Both the position numbers and the translations under genes were made by a program. From JACJYC01 sp964558465 (GTDB lineage Bacteria > Bacteroidota > Bacteroidia > Chitinophagales > Saprospiraceae), in contig CAZLEF010000001.1 in assembly GCA_964558465.1 (NCBI GenBank), positions 248,001-312,000 on the forward strand: a stretch of 64,000 bases of DNA, in the 5' to 3' direction. Positions within the stretch are counted from its first letter, which is position 1; each line of letters begins with the position of its first letter. A model generated the notes under the pieces. It worked only from the letters and a program-made list of their open reading frames with translations. It had not been told where the DNA came from and did not search any database. Positions 15,663-24,561 of the stretch are shown piece after piece.

Positions 15663-16455
15663 ACCCATCTTCCTGGTCGCAGGAATGATGATGTTTGCGC
15701 TTTGCCTGGAAGCCAGCCGGCCCAACCTTGCATCGGACACTATAAAAGGCACATTCATCGGACTGTCGGTGGACCGGCTTGGGTTCATTTACGGCATCGC
15801 CAAAAATTTTGACCTCGTCAAATTCTCTCCGGAGGGGGCCGAACTTTTCCGATACAGCAACAAGACCCTGGGCCGGCTCGAAGTGGTAGACGCATCAAAT
15901 CCCTTCTCCGTATTGCTTTTTTACCCCGATCAGCAAACGGTCGTATTGCTTGACCGCACGATGAGCGAAAGATCCAGGTTGTCTTTTGCCGCTTTGGGCT
16001 TGCTGCAGGTGCGCCATATTGCCCTTGCCGATGATAATTTTATCTGGTTTTTTGATGAATCCACCGCGCAGTTGAAGAAAATGGCGCCGGACGGCAGGGT
16101 GGTTGCATCGACCGATGATCTGCGGCTGCTCACCGGGTTTGAAATGAACCCCAGTCAGTTATTTATGCAAAACAACCGTTTATGGCTCAACCAACCTGAT
16201 CAGGGTATCCTTGTTTTTGACCGGTTTGGCCGGCTGGAGGCGCTGCTTCCGGTCAAAACTGCTGTTATTGCGGCTATTCAGGCCGAAACCCTGCTCATCT
16301 TCCAGCAAAACGAATGGAAAATATATCGCGGGGACGCCCCTCCGACCCCCTGGACAAATCTCGAATGCGACTCACCACATTCCCTCCGGATGCACCAGGA
16401 TCGTTTATTTTTTCTGGATGATGGAAATATCATTATAACCGATGCCGGGGGATAA
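15631..16455 (+). CDS. Exported beta-propeller-like protein of unknown function
   Basis: 274 residues from the ATG at 15631, overlapping the end of lpxH by 32 nt in another frame. A signal peptide (IFLVAGMMMFALCLEASRP) is followed by repeats of NHL/propeller type: LSVDRLGFIYGIAKNFDLVK, VRHIALADDNFIWFFDES, LWLNQPDQGILVFDRFGR and LRMHQDRLFFLDDGNIIITD. Similar small proteins follow lpxH-type genes in related bacteria as far as I recall, but no function is known. No lipobox is obvious. Confidence 0.72.
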   Translation: MKQGKSLANIKPIFLVAGMMMFALCLEASRPNLASDTIKGTFIGLSVDRLGFIYGIAKNFDLVKFSPEGAELFRYSNKTLGRLEVVDASNPFSVLLFYPDQQTVVLLDRTMSERSRLSFAALGLLQVRHIALADDNFIWFFDESTAQLKKMAPDGRVVASTDDLRLLTGFEMNPSQLFMQNNRLWLNQPDQGILVFDRFGRLEALLPVKTAVIAAIQAETLLIFQQNEWKIYRGDAPPTPWTNLECDSPHSLRMHQDRLFFLDDGNIIITDAGG

Positions 16456-16524
16456 AACACGAATGGTGCAAATTTTTGAGGACAGCAAAACTTTTATTTT
16501 GTCGTTTCTTTGCGAAAAAAGCCA

Positions 16525-17475
16525 ATGGAGCAAGGCACAGTTATAAAATCCACGGGGAGTTGGTACCAGGTCAGGCTTGATTCAGGGGAGGTTTTGCCGT
16601 GCAGGATCGTTGGTAAATTGCGGCTTGAAGAGGAAAAACTGACCAATCCGGTCGCAGTTGGCGACCGCGTGGAACTGGTGCTTGAAGAAGGAGAAGAAAA
16701 AACGGCAACCATCCGGAATATTTTGCCAAGGAAAAACTATGTTGTCCGGCAAAGCCCCAGAAAAAAGCATGAACTGCACCTCCTGGCCAGCAACATTGAC
16801 CAGGCAATTGTATTGGTCACGATTGTTCATCCCAATTTGAAAATCGGGTTTATCGACCGGTTTTTGCTGATGACCGAACCTTACGGGATCCCGGTCACGA
16901 TCGTTTTGAACAAGGCCGATCTGTACGGCCAGGAAGAAATGGAAATTTACGGAGGCCTGAAAATGTTATACGGGAGCATCGGGTACCAAACCTTGCTTAC
17001 TTCGGCTGTCGACGGAACCGGTCTGGACGAACTTCGGTCATTGCTGGCGGGAAAAGTAACCTTGATCGGAGGACAGTCAGGCGTTGGAAAATCAACATTG
17101 ATCAACAAAATTCAGCCCCAGTTGGATCTGCGAACCGGAGAAATATCCGGGTATTCGGGAAAGGGCCAGCATACAACTACTTTTGCAGAAATGTTTGACC
17201 TCGATTTTGGCGGGGCCATCATTGATACCCCGGGGATTAAAACCTTGTCGTTCAACAACCTGGAACCCATTGATGTAGCGCACAATTTCAGGGAATTTTT
17301 TGAACGGTCCAAAGATTGCCGTTTCGGGGGCGCCTGTCTGCACCGGAATGAACCCGGGTGCGCTGTCAAGGCCGCTATTGAAAGGGGTGAAATCAGCCAA
17401 TTGCGATACGATAACTACCGGGTCATCCTGGAAGAAATTGAAGATCAAAACTACTGGGAAAGACACAAAGATTGA
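16525..17475 (+). CDS. rsgA: Ribosome small-subunit-dependent GTPase RsgA
   Basis: 316 residues from the ATG at 16525. A late 30S assembly GTPase. It shows an N-terminal OB fold, then the circularly permuted GTPase order: NKAD (G4), TSAVDGTG (G5), GQSGVGKSTLINKI (P-loop, G1), then DTPGIKTL (G3). The C-terminal zinc knuckle is CRFGGACLHRNEPGCAVK with three Cys and a His. A candidate -7 (TTATTTTG near 16494) precedes it. A very small membrane-protein gene starts 3 nt after its stop and shares the terminator at 17657. Confidence 0.95.
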   Translation: MEQGTVIKSTGSWYQVRLDSGEVLPCRIVGKLRLEEEKLTNPVAVGDRVELVLEEGEEKTATIRNILPRKNYVVRQSPRKKHELHLLASNIDQAIVLVTIVHPNLKIGFIDRFLLMTEPYGIPVTIVLNKADLYGQEEMEIYGGLKMLYGSIGYQTLLTSAVDGTGLDELRSLLAGKVTLIGGQSGVGKSTLINKIQPQLDLRTGEISGYSGKGQHTTTFAEMFDLDFGGAIIDTPGIKTLSFNNLEPIDVAHNFREFFERSKDCRFGGACLHRNEPGCAVKAAIERGEISQLRYDNYRVILEEIEDQNYWERHKD

Positions 17476-17478
17476 ACT

Positions 17479-17649
17479 ATGGCATACCAAAGCCGAATGC
17501 GGAATTATAAAACCCCCCGGGAAAAAAACCGGGCGACCTGGCGAAATGTCCGGTTGGTCCTGCTTTTTGCAGTTATTGCCCTGGCCATCTGGGCGTTCAA
17601 GGAACGCCAGGATCTGTGGGATTGGTTCAGGTTGAAGTATTTATATTGA
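17479..17649 (+). CDS. 56-residue single-pass membrane protein downstream of rsgA
   Basis: ATG 17479 to TGA 17649, starting 3 nt after the rsgA stop. A strongly basic N-terminus (RMRNYKTPREKNRATWRNVR) is followed by one hydrophobic helix (LVLLFAVIALAIWAF) and a short tail rich in Trp/Asp (LWDWFRLKYLY). By the positive-inside rule the N-terminus is cytoplasmic. The intrinsic terminator 8 nt downstream shows the transcript ends here, which supports it being a real second cistron. No family recognised; the size and layout resemble small septum or envelope helper proteins only in a general way. Confidence 0.65.
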   Translation: MAYQSRMRNYKTPREKNRATWRNVRLVLLFAVIALAIWAFKERQDLWDWFRLKYLY

Positions 17650-17656
17650 TACCCGG

Positions 17657-17688
17657 CCCTTCGGAATTGCCTGCCGAAGGGGTTTTTG
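17657..17688 (+). terminator. Terminator of the rsgA operon
   Basis: Perfect 8-bp stem CCCTTCGG (17657-17664) / CCGAAGGG (17674-17681), loop AATTGCCTG, followed by GTTTTTG. Confidence 0.82.
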
Positions 17689-17713
17689 TAATGTTCAGGA
17701 AAGTTTTTTTCCC

Positions 17714-17721
17714 TAAATTTG
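17714..17721 (+). promoter_or_regulatory. -7 element TAAATTTG for the ddl-ddl-PASTA gene
   Basis: Perfect TAnnTTTG. Transcription would begin near 17728, about 40 nt before the ATG at 17769. A TTTTTG lies further upstream than usual and is shared with the terminator tail. Confidence 0.6.
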
Positions 17722-17768
17722 CCCTCCGGTGTAAAAGCGCATATCCCGGCAATTACAATTGGCCATTC

Positions 17769-20700
17769 ATGAAGATTAAAGTCGGAATTTTTTTTGGCGG
17801 ACCCTCCCGCGAACGCGAAATTTCTTTTGCTGGCGGCAGGACGGTTTATGATAACCTCAATAAAACCCTCTTCGAGCCAGTTCTTATTTTTGTAGACAGC
17901 CGGCGCCAGTTCATCCAACTGGACTGGCATTTTGTTTACAAAGGCAGTATCCGGGATTTTTACCCGCCGGTTGAATTTCTCCCGCCTTCGCCCCACGAAT
18001 TTCAAATTTATCACGAAAGCCTCGGAGAACTGGACAGAGACGCGGAAGACCGCCTGATTACTTCCATCGGCAAACGCATCGACCCCGCCGAGTTGCCGCA
18101 ACTGATCAGCATTGCCTTCCTGGCGCTCCACGGTGAATATGGCGAAGACGGACAAATACAGCGGGAACTGGAGGCTTTAAGCATCCCCTATACGGGCAGC
18201 GGGATTCGCGCCAGTGAAATCGGCATGAACAAAGCCCTTCAGAAAGACTTGATGGCCCAAAAGGGTTTCCCCACTCCTGCCGTCAGGGTGATCGACCGGG
18301 AGAACTGGGTCTTAATGGCCGAACCGGCGGTTTTGTACCGGGAACTGGCCGCTGAAATCGGCTTTCCCCTGGTGATCCGCCCCGCCAATCAGGGATCTTC
18401 CATCGGCGTTTCGATCATTGGAAAAGCCGAAGGCCTCGAAGGTTTTGTTCAGTCGGTCAACCGGGCTTTTTTCAGGGATGTTCTGCCTTCCGCAGAGTGG
18501 CAGGCCAGAAGCCCGTTCGAACGCGAAGAATACATCCGTCTGATCGCCGACATCCGGGATGGATTGGGGTTTCCGGTTACCGCCCAAACGGAACAGGAAG
18601 AACAGGTGATCTATCATCCCGAAGCGCTGCTGGAATGGCTGGACGACCGCCTGTCGGAAGAGGACGTTACAGCGGTTCTGACCGCCCACCAAAGCGAACA
18701 GCAGGTTATCGTAGAATCCTTTATCAACGGAAAAGAGTTTTCCTGCATCGTTATCCGGAAAGAGGACGGAACGGCGGTTGCTTTGCCCCCTACAGAAATC
18801 GTTAAAGGCCAGGAAGTCTTTGACTACCGGTCGAAATACCTTCCCGGCTTGTCGCGAAAAGTGACGCCCATCGAATTGCCGGACAGCCAGATCAACGCCA
18901 TCCGCAAAGAATGCGAGAAATTGTTTGTCGAACTGGGTTTTGGCGTTTACGCCAGGATTGACGGATTTATGACCGGAGAGCAGCAGATTTTCCTCAACGA
19001 CCCGAATACGACTTCAGGGATGCTGCCTTCTTCCTTCTTTTTTCATCAGGCGGCTGAAATCGGTTTGAACCCCTCCCAGTTCCTGACTTATATTATCAGG
19101 ATATCCCTCCAGGAAAGGTTGACGGAAAAACCGGACCCCGCTGTCCGGCTTCTGCTCCGAAACCTGGATGACAGCATCCTTGGCCTTCAGCAGGTTGGCG
19201 CCCAAAAACAAAAAATTGCCGTCATCCTCGGCGGGTATTCGTTTGAACGGCATATCTCGGTGGAGAGCGGCCGCAATATTTATGAAAAACTATCGAGTTC
19301 CGACCGGTACGAACCGATCCCCGTTTTTCTGTCCGGAAACGCCAAACGGATGGAACTCTATCAACTCCCCATCAACCTGTTGCTAAAAGACAACGCCGAC
19401 GATATCCGGGACAAGATCAGGGCCTGGAAAGCCCACCCGGTTGTGGAGGCCATCAAGGAACAGTGCGCGGAGATTACCAGGAAATACGCCTCATTCGGGC
19501 TTGTATTTGCGCCGCAGCGCATGACGCTGGATGATCTGGGCCGCCGCGTAGAAGGCGTTTTTGTCGCCCTCCACGGACGACCCGGAGAAGACGGTCAGAT
19601 CCAGATGGAACTGGATGCGCGGGGTATTCCTTATAATGGTTCTGGCGTGCATTCTTCAAAGATCACGATCGATAAATACAAGACACTCCAGAAATTAAAA
19701 GAAAAAGGGTTCCCGGTGGCAGGCCAGCTCCTCCTGAAAAAGGAAGACTGCCTGGAAGAGGAAGAAACCGCCCTTCAAAAGGTAGAAGAACGGTTTGGTT
19801 ACCCGGTGGTGGGCAAGCCCGTAGACGACGGGTGCAGTTCGGCCGTCAAGGTCATTCAGAACAGGAAGGAATTGGAGGCATTTGTCCACCTGATGTTCCG
19901 GGAGGATGAGACCGAATTGCTGGAAGCCGACCGCAAGGTGTTGCGGCTCAAATTGCGGGAGGAGTTTCCCGTAAAATCCGAAATTTTGTTCGAAGACCTC
20001 ATCACCGATAACGGCGCCCCGCTTTTTATGGAGATCACAGGCGGGCTTTTGACCTTTTATGATCCGGAAGGCCGGCTTCAGTATCAGGTATTCGAACCGT
20101 CGGAAGCCCTTGCAGGCGGCGATGTTTTGTCGCTGGAAGAAAAATTCCTGGCGGGGGAAGGGCAAAATATCACCCCGGCCCGGTTTGGAAGGGAGGGAAT
20201 GGCCTACGGCAAGATCGCCGATAAGGTCAAAGCAGACCTCGAACGCGCAGCCCGCATTCTGGAAGTTGAGGGATATGCCCGTATCGATGCCTTTGTCCGG
20301 GTTTATGCCAATGGAAAGGTTGAAACCATTATAATAGAGGTCAATTCCCTGCCCGGTATGACGCCGGCCACCTGCATCTTTCACCAGGCGGCATTGATCG
20401 GGCTGCAACCGTATGATTTTATCGACAGGATCATCCGGTTTTCATTTGAAAGAAAACACCGGATGGCCGAAACCGGCGTGGGGACAACCGGACTGTCCCA
20501 CGCTTTTCCCCCGGATACAAAAGAAGCGGAAGAGAAACCGGTTTTTGTATTCGAACCCGTTCAACCACAGCAAATGAGTACCGATCCGGGCGTCACCGAA
20601 TATCAAAGATCCAAATACCAGGCCTTGTTTCAGGAAAGCGGAATAGAAAATCCGCCGGCCGGCTTTTTTGCCGTTCTGAAAACCGGAATACTCAGTGGGT

Positions 20701-21509
20701 TGAGCCGCTTTGCCCAATTTATCCGCTCAGGGTTTTTCCTGAAGAACCTGGGCGCGCTCATGCTCATGCTTTTGATCCTGATCCTTTTGGTCACCTTATT
20801 CCTCAGGTTGTACACCCGTCATGGGGAGTCGGTACAAATGGATAATTACATCGGCATGAAGGTGGAAGACGCCGTTAAAAAAGGAAAGAACCGCGGATTC
20901 AAACTGGTCGTGATTGATTCTTCCGTTTATGAAATAGATAAGGAACCCGGTGAAATCTTTGATCACGATCCCAAGCCGCGGGCAAGGGTAAAAGAAAACC
21001 GGACGGTTTACCTCAGCATTTACAGAAAAACGCCCCAGGAGATCCGGCTCTCGCCCTTCTCCGATTATGCGTATGATTATGAAAATTATAAACGGTACCT
21101 GGAATCCCAGAAAATTTACACGGCTGTCGAAGAAGAAGTTTTTGACTCTAAACAAGCGCAGGGCACGATCATGCACTTTTATTACAATAAGAAAAAATAT
21201 GCCGATCCGGATGTGAACAAAGGGGTCAGGATAAAACAGGGCGAAACCCTCCGGTTTGTCATCACCACCTCCACCTCCAATTTTGTACCCGTGCCCAACC
21301 TGGTCTGTAAACCTTTTGAACAAGCCAGTTTCCTGATCACCAGCAGCCAGTTGGCTGTCGGGCAGATCATCGGCAACGTTGCCGACCAGGACAACGCCTA
21401 CGTCTGGAAACAGGATCCGGCTTACGAACCGGGGGCGGTCCTTCAAAAAGGCGCCCAGATTACCGTTTATCTGACAGACAGCCAGCCGGCCGGCTGTGAG
21501 GACGAATGA
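17769..21509 (+). CDS. Tandem D-Ala-D-Ala ligase-like ATP-grasp protein fused to a TM helix and PASTA-like domains
   Basis: 1246 residues from the ATG at 17769. Unit 1 (about 1-470): FFGGPSREREISFAGGRT, LHGEYGEDGQIQRELE, YTGSGIRASEIGMNK, a lid region, and FLNDPNTTSGMLPSS. Unit 2 (about 480-895): LGGYSFERHISVESGRN, LHGRPGEDGQIQMEL, YNGSGVHSSKITIDK, VGKPVDDGCSSAVK, IIEVNSLPGMTPATC. Each has the order of a complete Ddl, but unit 1 has Arg for the usual Lys in the KP motif (VIRPANQGSSIGV) and Asp for Glu in the metal EVN motif, while unit 2 has GCSS for GSS. A transmembrane helix (about 996-1016) is followed by 2-3 PASTA-like domains (1017-1246), which should be periplasmic. Standard Ddl is about 310-370 residues and soluble. 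In many Bacteroidota a PASTA gene neighbours ddl, so this looks like a fusion of that pair plus a duplication. It may be the cell's Ddl or a membrane-tethered relative. Confidence 0.88.
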   Translation: MKIKVGIFFGGPSREREISFAGGRTVYDNLNKTLFEPVLIFVDSRRQFIQLDWHFVYKGSIRDFYPPVEFLPPSPHEFQIYHESLGELDRDAEDRLITSIGKRIDPAELPQLISIAFLALHGEYGEDGQIQRELEALSIPYTGSGIRASEIGMNKALQKDLMAQKGFPTPAVRVIDRENWVLMAEPAVLYRELAAEIGFPLVIRPANQGSSIGVSIIGKAEGLEGFVQSVNRAFFRDVLPSAEWQARSPFEREEYIRLIADIRDGLGFPVTAQTEQEEQVIYHPEALLEWLDDRLSEEDVTAVLTAHQSEQQVIVESFINGKEFSCIVIRKEDGTAVALPPTEIVKGQEVFDYRSKYLPGLSRKVTPIELPDSQINAIRKECEKLFVELGFGVYARIDGFMTGEQQIFLNDPNTTSGMLPSSFFFHQAAEIGLNPSQFLTYIIRISLQERLTEKPDPAVRLLLRNLDDSILGLQQVGAQKQKIAVILGGYSFERHISVESGRNIYEKLSSSDRYEPIPVFLSGNAKRMELYQLPINLLLKDNADDIRDKIRAWKAHPVVEAIKEQCAEITRKYASFGLVFAPQRMTLDDLGRRVEGVFVALHGRPGEDGQIQMELDARGIPYNGSGVHSSKITIDKYKTLQKLKEKGFPVAGQLLLKKEDCLEEEETALQKVEERFGYPVVGKPVDDGCSSAVKVIQNRKELEAFVHLMFREDETELLEADRKVLRLKLREEFPVKSEILFEDLITDNGAPLFMEITGGLLTFYDPEGRLQYQVFEPSEALAGGDVLSLEEKFLAGEGQNITPARFGREGMAYGKIADKVKADLERAARILEVEGYARIDAFVRVYANGKVETIIIEVNSLPGMTPATCIFHQAALIGLQPYDFIDRIIRFSFERKHRMAETGVGTTGLSHAFPPDTKEAEEKPVFVFEPVQPQQMSTDPGVTEYQRSKYQALFQESGIENPPAGFFAVLKTGILSGLSRFAQFIRSGFFLKNLGALMLMLLILILLVTLFLRLYTRHGESVQMDNYIGMKVEDAVKKGKNRGFKLVVIDSSVYEIDKEPGEIFDHDPKPRARVKENRTVYLSIYRKTPQEIRLSPFSDYAYDYENYKRYLESQKIYTAVEEEVFDSKQAQGTIMHFYYNKKKYADPDVNKGVRIKQGETLRFVITTSTSNFVPVPNLVCKPFEQASFLITSSQLAVGQIIGNVADQDNAYVWKQDPAYEPGAVLQKGAQITVYLTDSQPAGCEDE

Positions 21510-21688
21510 CCTGCAACTTTCGAAAACCAACCGGTTCAAATGTCGGATTCCAACCTTCCGGGTTAATCCGCCCCCTGGTCAAAATAAAGACGGGCGACTG
21601 TCGTTGACATATAGCCGGAAAAGGCTGCCAAACCCATGCCTTTTTTGTGCATAAACAAAGCAACTATTCGGCCTTAAGCAAAACAAAC

Positions 21689-24232
21689 ATGAGAAAATTT
21701 ACTTTTTGGTTGTGGATCGGATTTGGATGTATGAATGGAATAGCAACCGGTCAGTCACTACTCTTGCCGCTGGATGAAAACCCGGCGTTGCGCGGTCTGC
21801 AACCCGTTCTTGAAATACGCCAGGCGGAGGAAGGCCCGCGATACAACGGACTCGATTGCCCCCGCGGACAGCAAGGCGTACTCTATGTCGAAGCCGGACA
21901 ACAACGTTTCGCCAACATCACCATTGATACCTTTGACGTTTATCCCAACGGCGGGGTGTTTGTTTGTGACAATTGCACGGCGCTGAATTTTGGCCAGGCT
22001 GTCGTCGACGGCAACCGGATGTATTACACGGCCAACCCCGATGCAACAGCCGGCGAAGACATCGTGGAAGTGCGGTTTTGCAACGCCGATAACCCCACGG
22101 ATTGCCAGAAAAATCAATTTTTTAACGTCCTTGCCAAACGACGCGGCTTACAGCATTTTATACCCCCGGTTTCCCTGGCAGCCGGCGGCACGGCCAACAC
22201 GGAAGCCATCCCCGGAATCTTGCCCGGCGAGTTGCAGTGCAACTATTTTGTCGAATGTGCCGACCAATACCAGGGACGCGAACAACTGGTCTATTTTGTC
22301 GATTACAGCCAACCGGATTACCGGCTCATTTACCGAAGCGCCCGCTACGCCGGCCTCGACTCTGTTTGCATAGCCCTTTGTGATGAATATACCATTTGTG
22401 ATACCTTTCATTTCGCCTTCCGCATCATTGGCGATACCCTGGGTTTGCCGTTCCTGGACGATTTTTCCTACCAGGGCCCGAAAACCGACCCGGATAAATG
22501 GATGGAATCCGAGGTATTTGTCAACAACACCATGGCGATTGACCCGCCCTCCGTCGGCATCGCAACTTTCGACGGGCTCAACAACCGGGGCAAACCCTAC
22601 GGGGGCGCGCCAGGCCGTTCCGACCAATTGACCTCAAATTACCTCAACCTTCAGGGCGCCGGCGGAGACCTGATCCTTTCCGCCTGGATACAACGCCGCG
22701 GGCTGGGCGACAAACCCGAATTGGTGGATTCCCTCATCCTGGAATTCAAGGAAAAAAACGGAGAATGGCAACAGATGGCCTCTTTTGCCGGAGCCCCGCC
22801 CAACCAGCCCCTAACCGCTGTCGATACCTTTCAGTATTTTTCCGTGGCAGTGCCGCAGCCGTTCCGCTACAAAGGGTTCCAGTTTCGTTTTACGAACTTC
22901 AGCGACCGGCAGGGAGTGCGCGACAACTGGCATGTCGACTACGTCCGGCTCGACAATGTTTTTACCACCCAAACCTTCAACGATGTAGCGTTTTCCAGGC
23001 TTCCCCGGCCCATCCTGGCCGATTATTCCAGCATGCCCTGGCGGCATTTCCGGGCAGGCGCGGCGGGCGAACTGGCAGGCAATATCCGGGTCGGCGTCTT
23101 TAACCAGGCGGCCCAGGCGCTGAACGCGTCGCCCTCGTCGGTCAGCCTGGAAGAACTGACCACCGGCGTCAATCCATTCGGCTCTCCGCTGACCTTGTTC
23201 AACGGGCAGGAGGCCAATATACCCAACGGCATACCCGTCAATCGCACCTATCTTTTATCTTCCGACCCGTCGGGCTTTCCCAATATCCTGGCCAACTACC
23301 TGCAAAGCATGGAGAGTTCGCTTTTCCCGCCGGACGACAAGCTGCGCTTCAAAATGACCTATCAGTTGAACAACAACACCCAGATCGTCCAGCCAGGGTA
23401 TGAAGCCGTGCAGCGCAACGATAAAGTAAGTTATACCACCCTGTTCGACGAGTATTTCGCCTACGACGACGGCACGGCGGAAGCCGGCCTGGTGACCAAT
23501 GAAGGCGGCCAGATCGCGCTGAAATTTACGGCCCTTACGCCCGATTCGCTGCGCGGCATCCAGATCATGCACCCGCGCTCCACCCCCGACGCGTCGGAAC
23601 AAGTCTTCCGCCTCCGGGTTTGGGTGGGCCAGCTCGACGGCTCTCCCGAATATTCCCTTTCGCTCACGCCTTTTTACCCCGATCAGGCGCTCGATACGAT
23701 CCAGGGTTTCACCACCTATGTTTTGAAAGACCCCAACGGCAACGTAAAACCGTTGTACCTGCCCCCCGGCGACTTTTATGTGGGCTGGCAGCAAGTGACC
23801 AACTGCGTATTCAACAACTGCGTACAAGTGGGTTACGACCGGAACAACGAAGACGCCACCGATTTTGCCTTCGAAAACCTGGGCCAGGGCTGGATTCCGC
23901 TCGACCAGATCCTGGGCGGCGCCATTATGGTGCGGCCGGTGGTGGGCACAGAAACCCCGCCGGCTACCAAAGTGGAAGACGCCGTGACCACTGCGGCAGA
24001 ATTGCTGGTGTACCCCAATCCGGCGCAATCCGTACTCCATATCCGGTTGAACGAGACCGACTGGAGCCGGTACAACTACCGGTTTTACAACCAGTTGGGG
24101 CAGCTTGTGCAGTCGGGCGAATTGCAACCCGAGCTGAACGTCGGCAACCTGCCTGCGGGGGTATACTGGTTGAAAGTGGGAGATGACCGACAGAAAAGGC
24201 AGTGGGCGCAGCGGGTGGTGGTGGTGAAGTAA
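21689..24232 (+). CDS. Large T9SS-exported surface protein
   Basis: 847 residues from the ATG at 21689 (MRKFTFWLWIGFGC); a GTG upstream is rejected. Signal peptide about residues 1-22. The middle carries beta-rich repeats with paired Cys (FVCDNCTALNFG, VRFCNADNPTDCQK) and a jelly-roll-like segment from about residue 255 (LPFLDDFSYQGPKTDPDKW) typical of surface or adhesion domains. The last 80 residues are a type A T9SS sorting domain: LLVYPNPAQSVLHIRL, YNQLGQLVQSGEL and VGNLPAGVYWLKVG. It should cross the outer membrane by the type IX system. Specific function unknown. Confidence 0.86.
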   Translation: MRKFTFWLWIGFGCMNGIATGQSLLLPLDENPALRGLQPVLEIRQAEEGPRYNGLDCPRGQQGVLYVEAGQQRFANITIDTFDVYPNGGVFVCDNCTALNFGQAVVDGNRMYYTANPDATAGEDIVEVRFCNADNPTDCQKNQFFNVLAKRRGLQHFIPPVSLAAGGTANTEAIPGILPGELQCNYFVECADQYQGREQLVYFVDYSQPDYRLIYRSARYAGLDSVCIALCDEYTICDTFHFAFRIIGDTLGLPFLDDFSYQGPKTDPDKWMESEVFVNNTMAIDPPSVGIATFDGLNNRGKPYGGAPGRSDQLTSNYLNLQGAGGDLILSAWIQRRGLGDKPELVDSLILEFKEKNGEWQQMASFAGAPPNQPLTAVDTFQYFSVAVPQPFRYKGFQFRFTNFSDRQGVRDNWHVDYVRLDNVFTTQTFNDVAFSRLPRPILADYSSMPWRHFRAGAAGELAGNIRVGVFNQAAQALNASPSSVSLEELTTGVNPFGSPLTLFNGQEANIPNGIPVNRTYLLSSDPSGFPNILANYLQSMESSLFPPDDKLRFKMTYQLNNNTQIVQPGYEAVQRNDKVSYTTLFDEYFAYDDGTAEAGLVTNEGGQIALKFTALTPDSLRGIQIMHPRSTPDASEQVFRLRVWVGQLDGSPEYSLSLTPFYPDQALDTIQGFTTYVLKDPNGNVKPLYLPPGDFYVGWQQVTNCVFNNCVQVGYDRNNEDATDFAFENLGQGWIPLDQILGGAIMVRPVVGTETPPATKVEDAVTTAAELLVYPNPAQSVLHIRLNETDWSRYNYRFYNQLGQLVQSGELQPELNVGNLPAGVYWLKVGDDRQKRQWAQRVVVVK

Positions 24233-24561
24233 TGGTAAATCTGGCCTGGGTTAAAATCCGCAATTTGTCTTTGCGGCTGAAAATAAACGCAGTTAAATTT
24301 GCATTTAATAACCAAAGCCACGTTTTACCGCTAATAAAATTTTCGAAGAAAAAAGATAAAACCCATAAAACAACTTTCAAAACGCCAGCGTTTTTATTTT
24401 GTGTCATCTGCCCATGTACATCCGACCCCATGATCGGATGAATCCTTATACCCAATCAAAGAATCGCTAAAAGGCAAAGTATAAAACGCAGCTTTTGCTG
24501 CCTGGTTTTAGCTTAACCTTCTATTCCACCCGGTGCGAATAGAACAAACCCTGTTTGGCGT
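24233..24561 (+). other. Leader region between T9SS protein and RHS gene, with promoter and hairpins
   Basis: No gene in 329 bp. A perfect -7 TAAATTTG (24294-24301) with TTTG 20 nt upstream (24270-24273) would start RNA near 24308. A short stem AAAACG/CGTTTT (24379-24394) with a T tract follows at 24391-24400, and a second hairpin GCAGC-TTTT-GCTGC lies at 24489-24502. Either the RHS gene has a long structured leader or a short RNA of about 90 nt ends at the first stem. Confidence 0.45.
24379..24400 (+). terminator. Possible weak intrinsic terminator upstream of the RHS gene
   Basis: AAAACGC (24379-24385) and GCGTTTT (24388-24394) are complementary with a minimal loop, and are followed by more T (TATTTTG). 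It may end the T9SS-protein transcript or attenuate the RHS transcript. Confidence 0.45.

Noticed and set aside
17616..17768. 51-residue upstream extension of the ddl fusion
   Set aside because: It would cross the rsgA terminator and the promoter -7 element and begins at a non-ATG codon.
23255..24127. Minus-strand ORF of 290 codons
   Set aside because: Antisense to the T9SS-exported protein; His/Arg-rich shadow.
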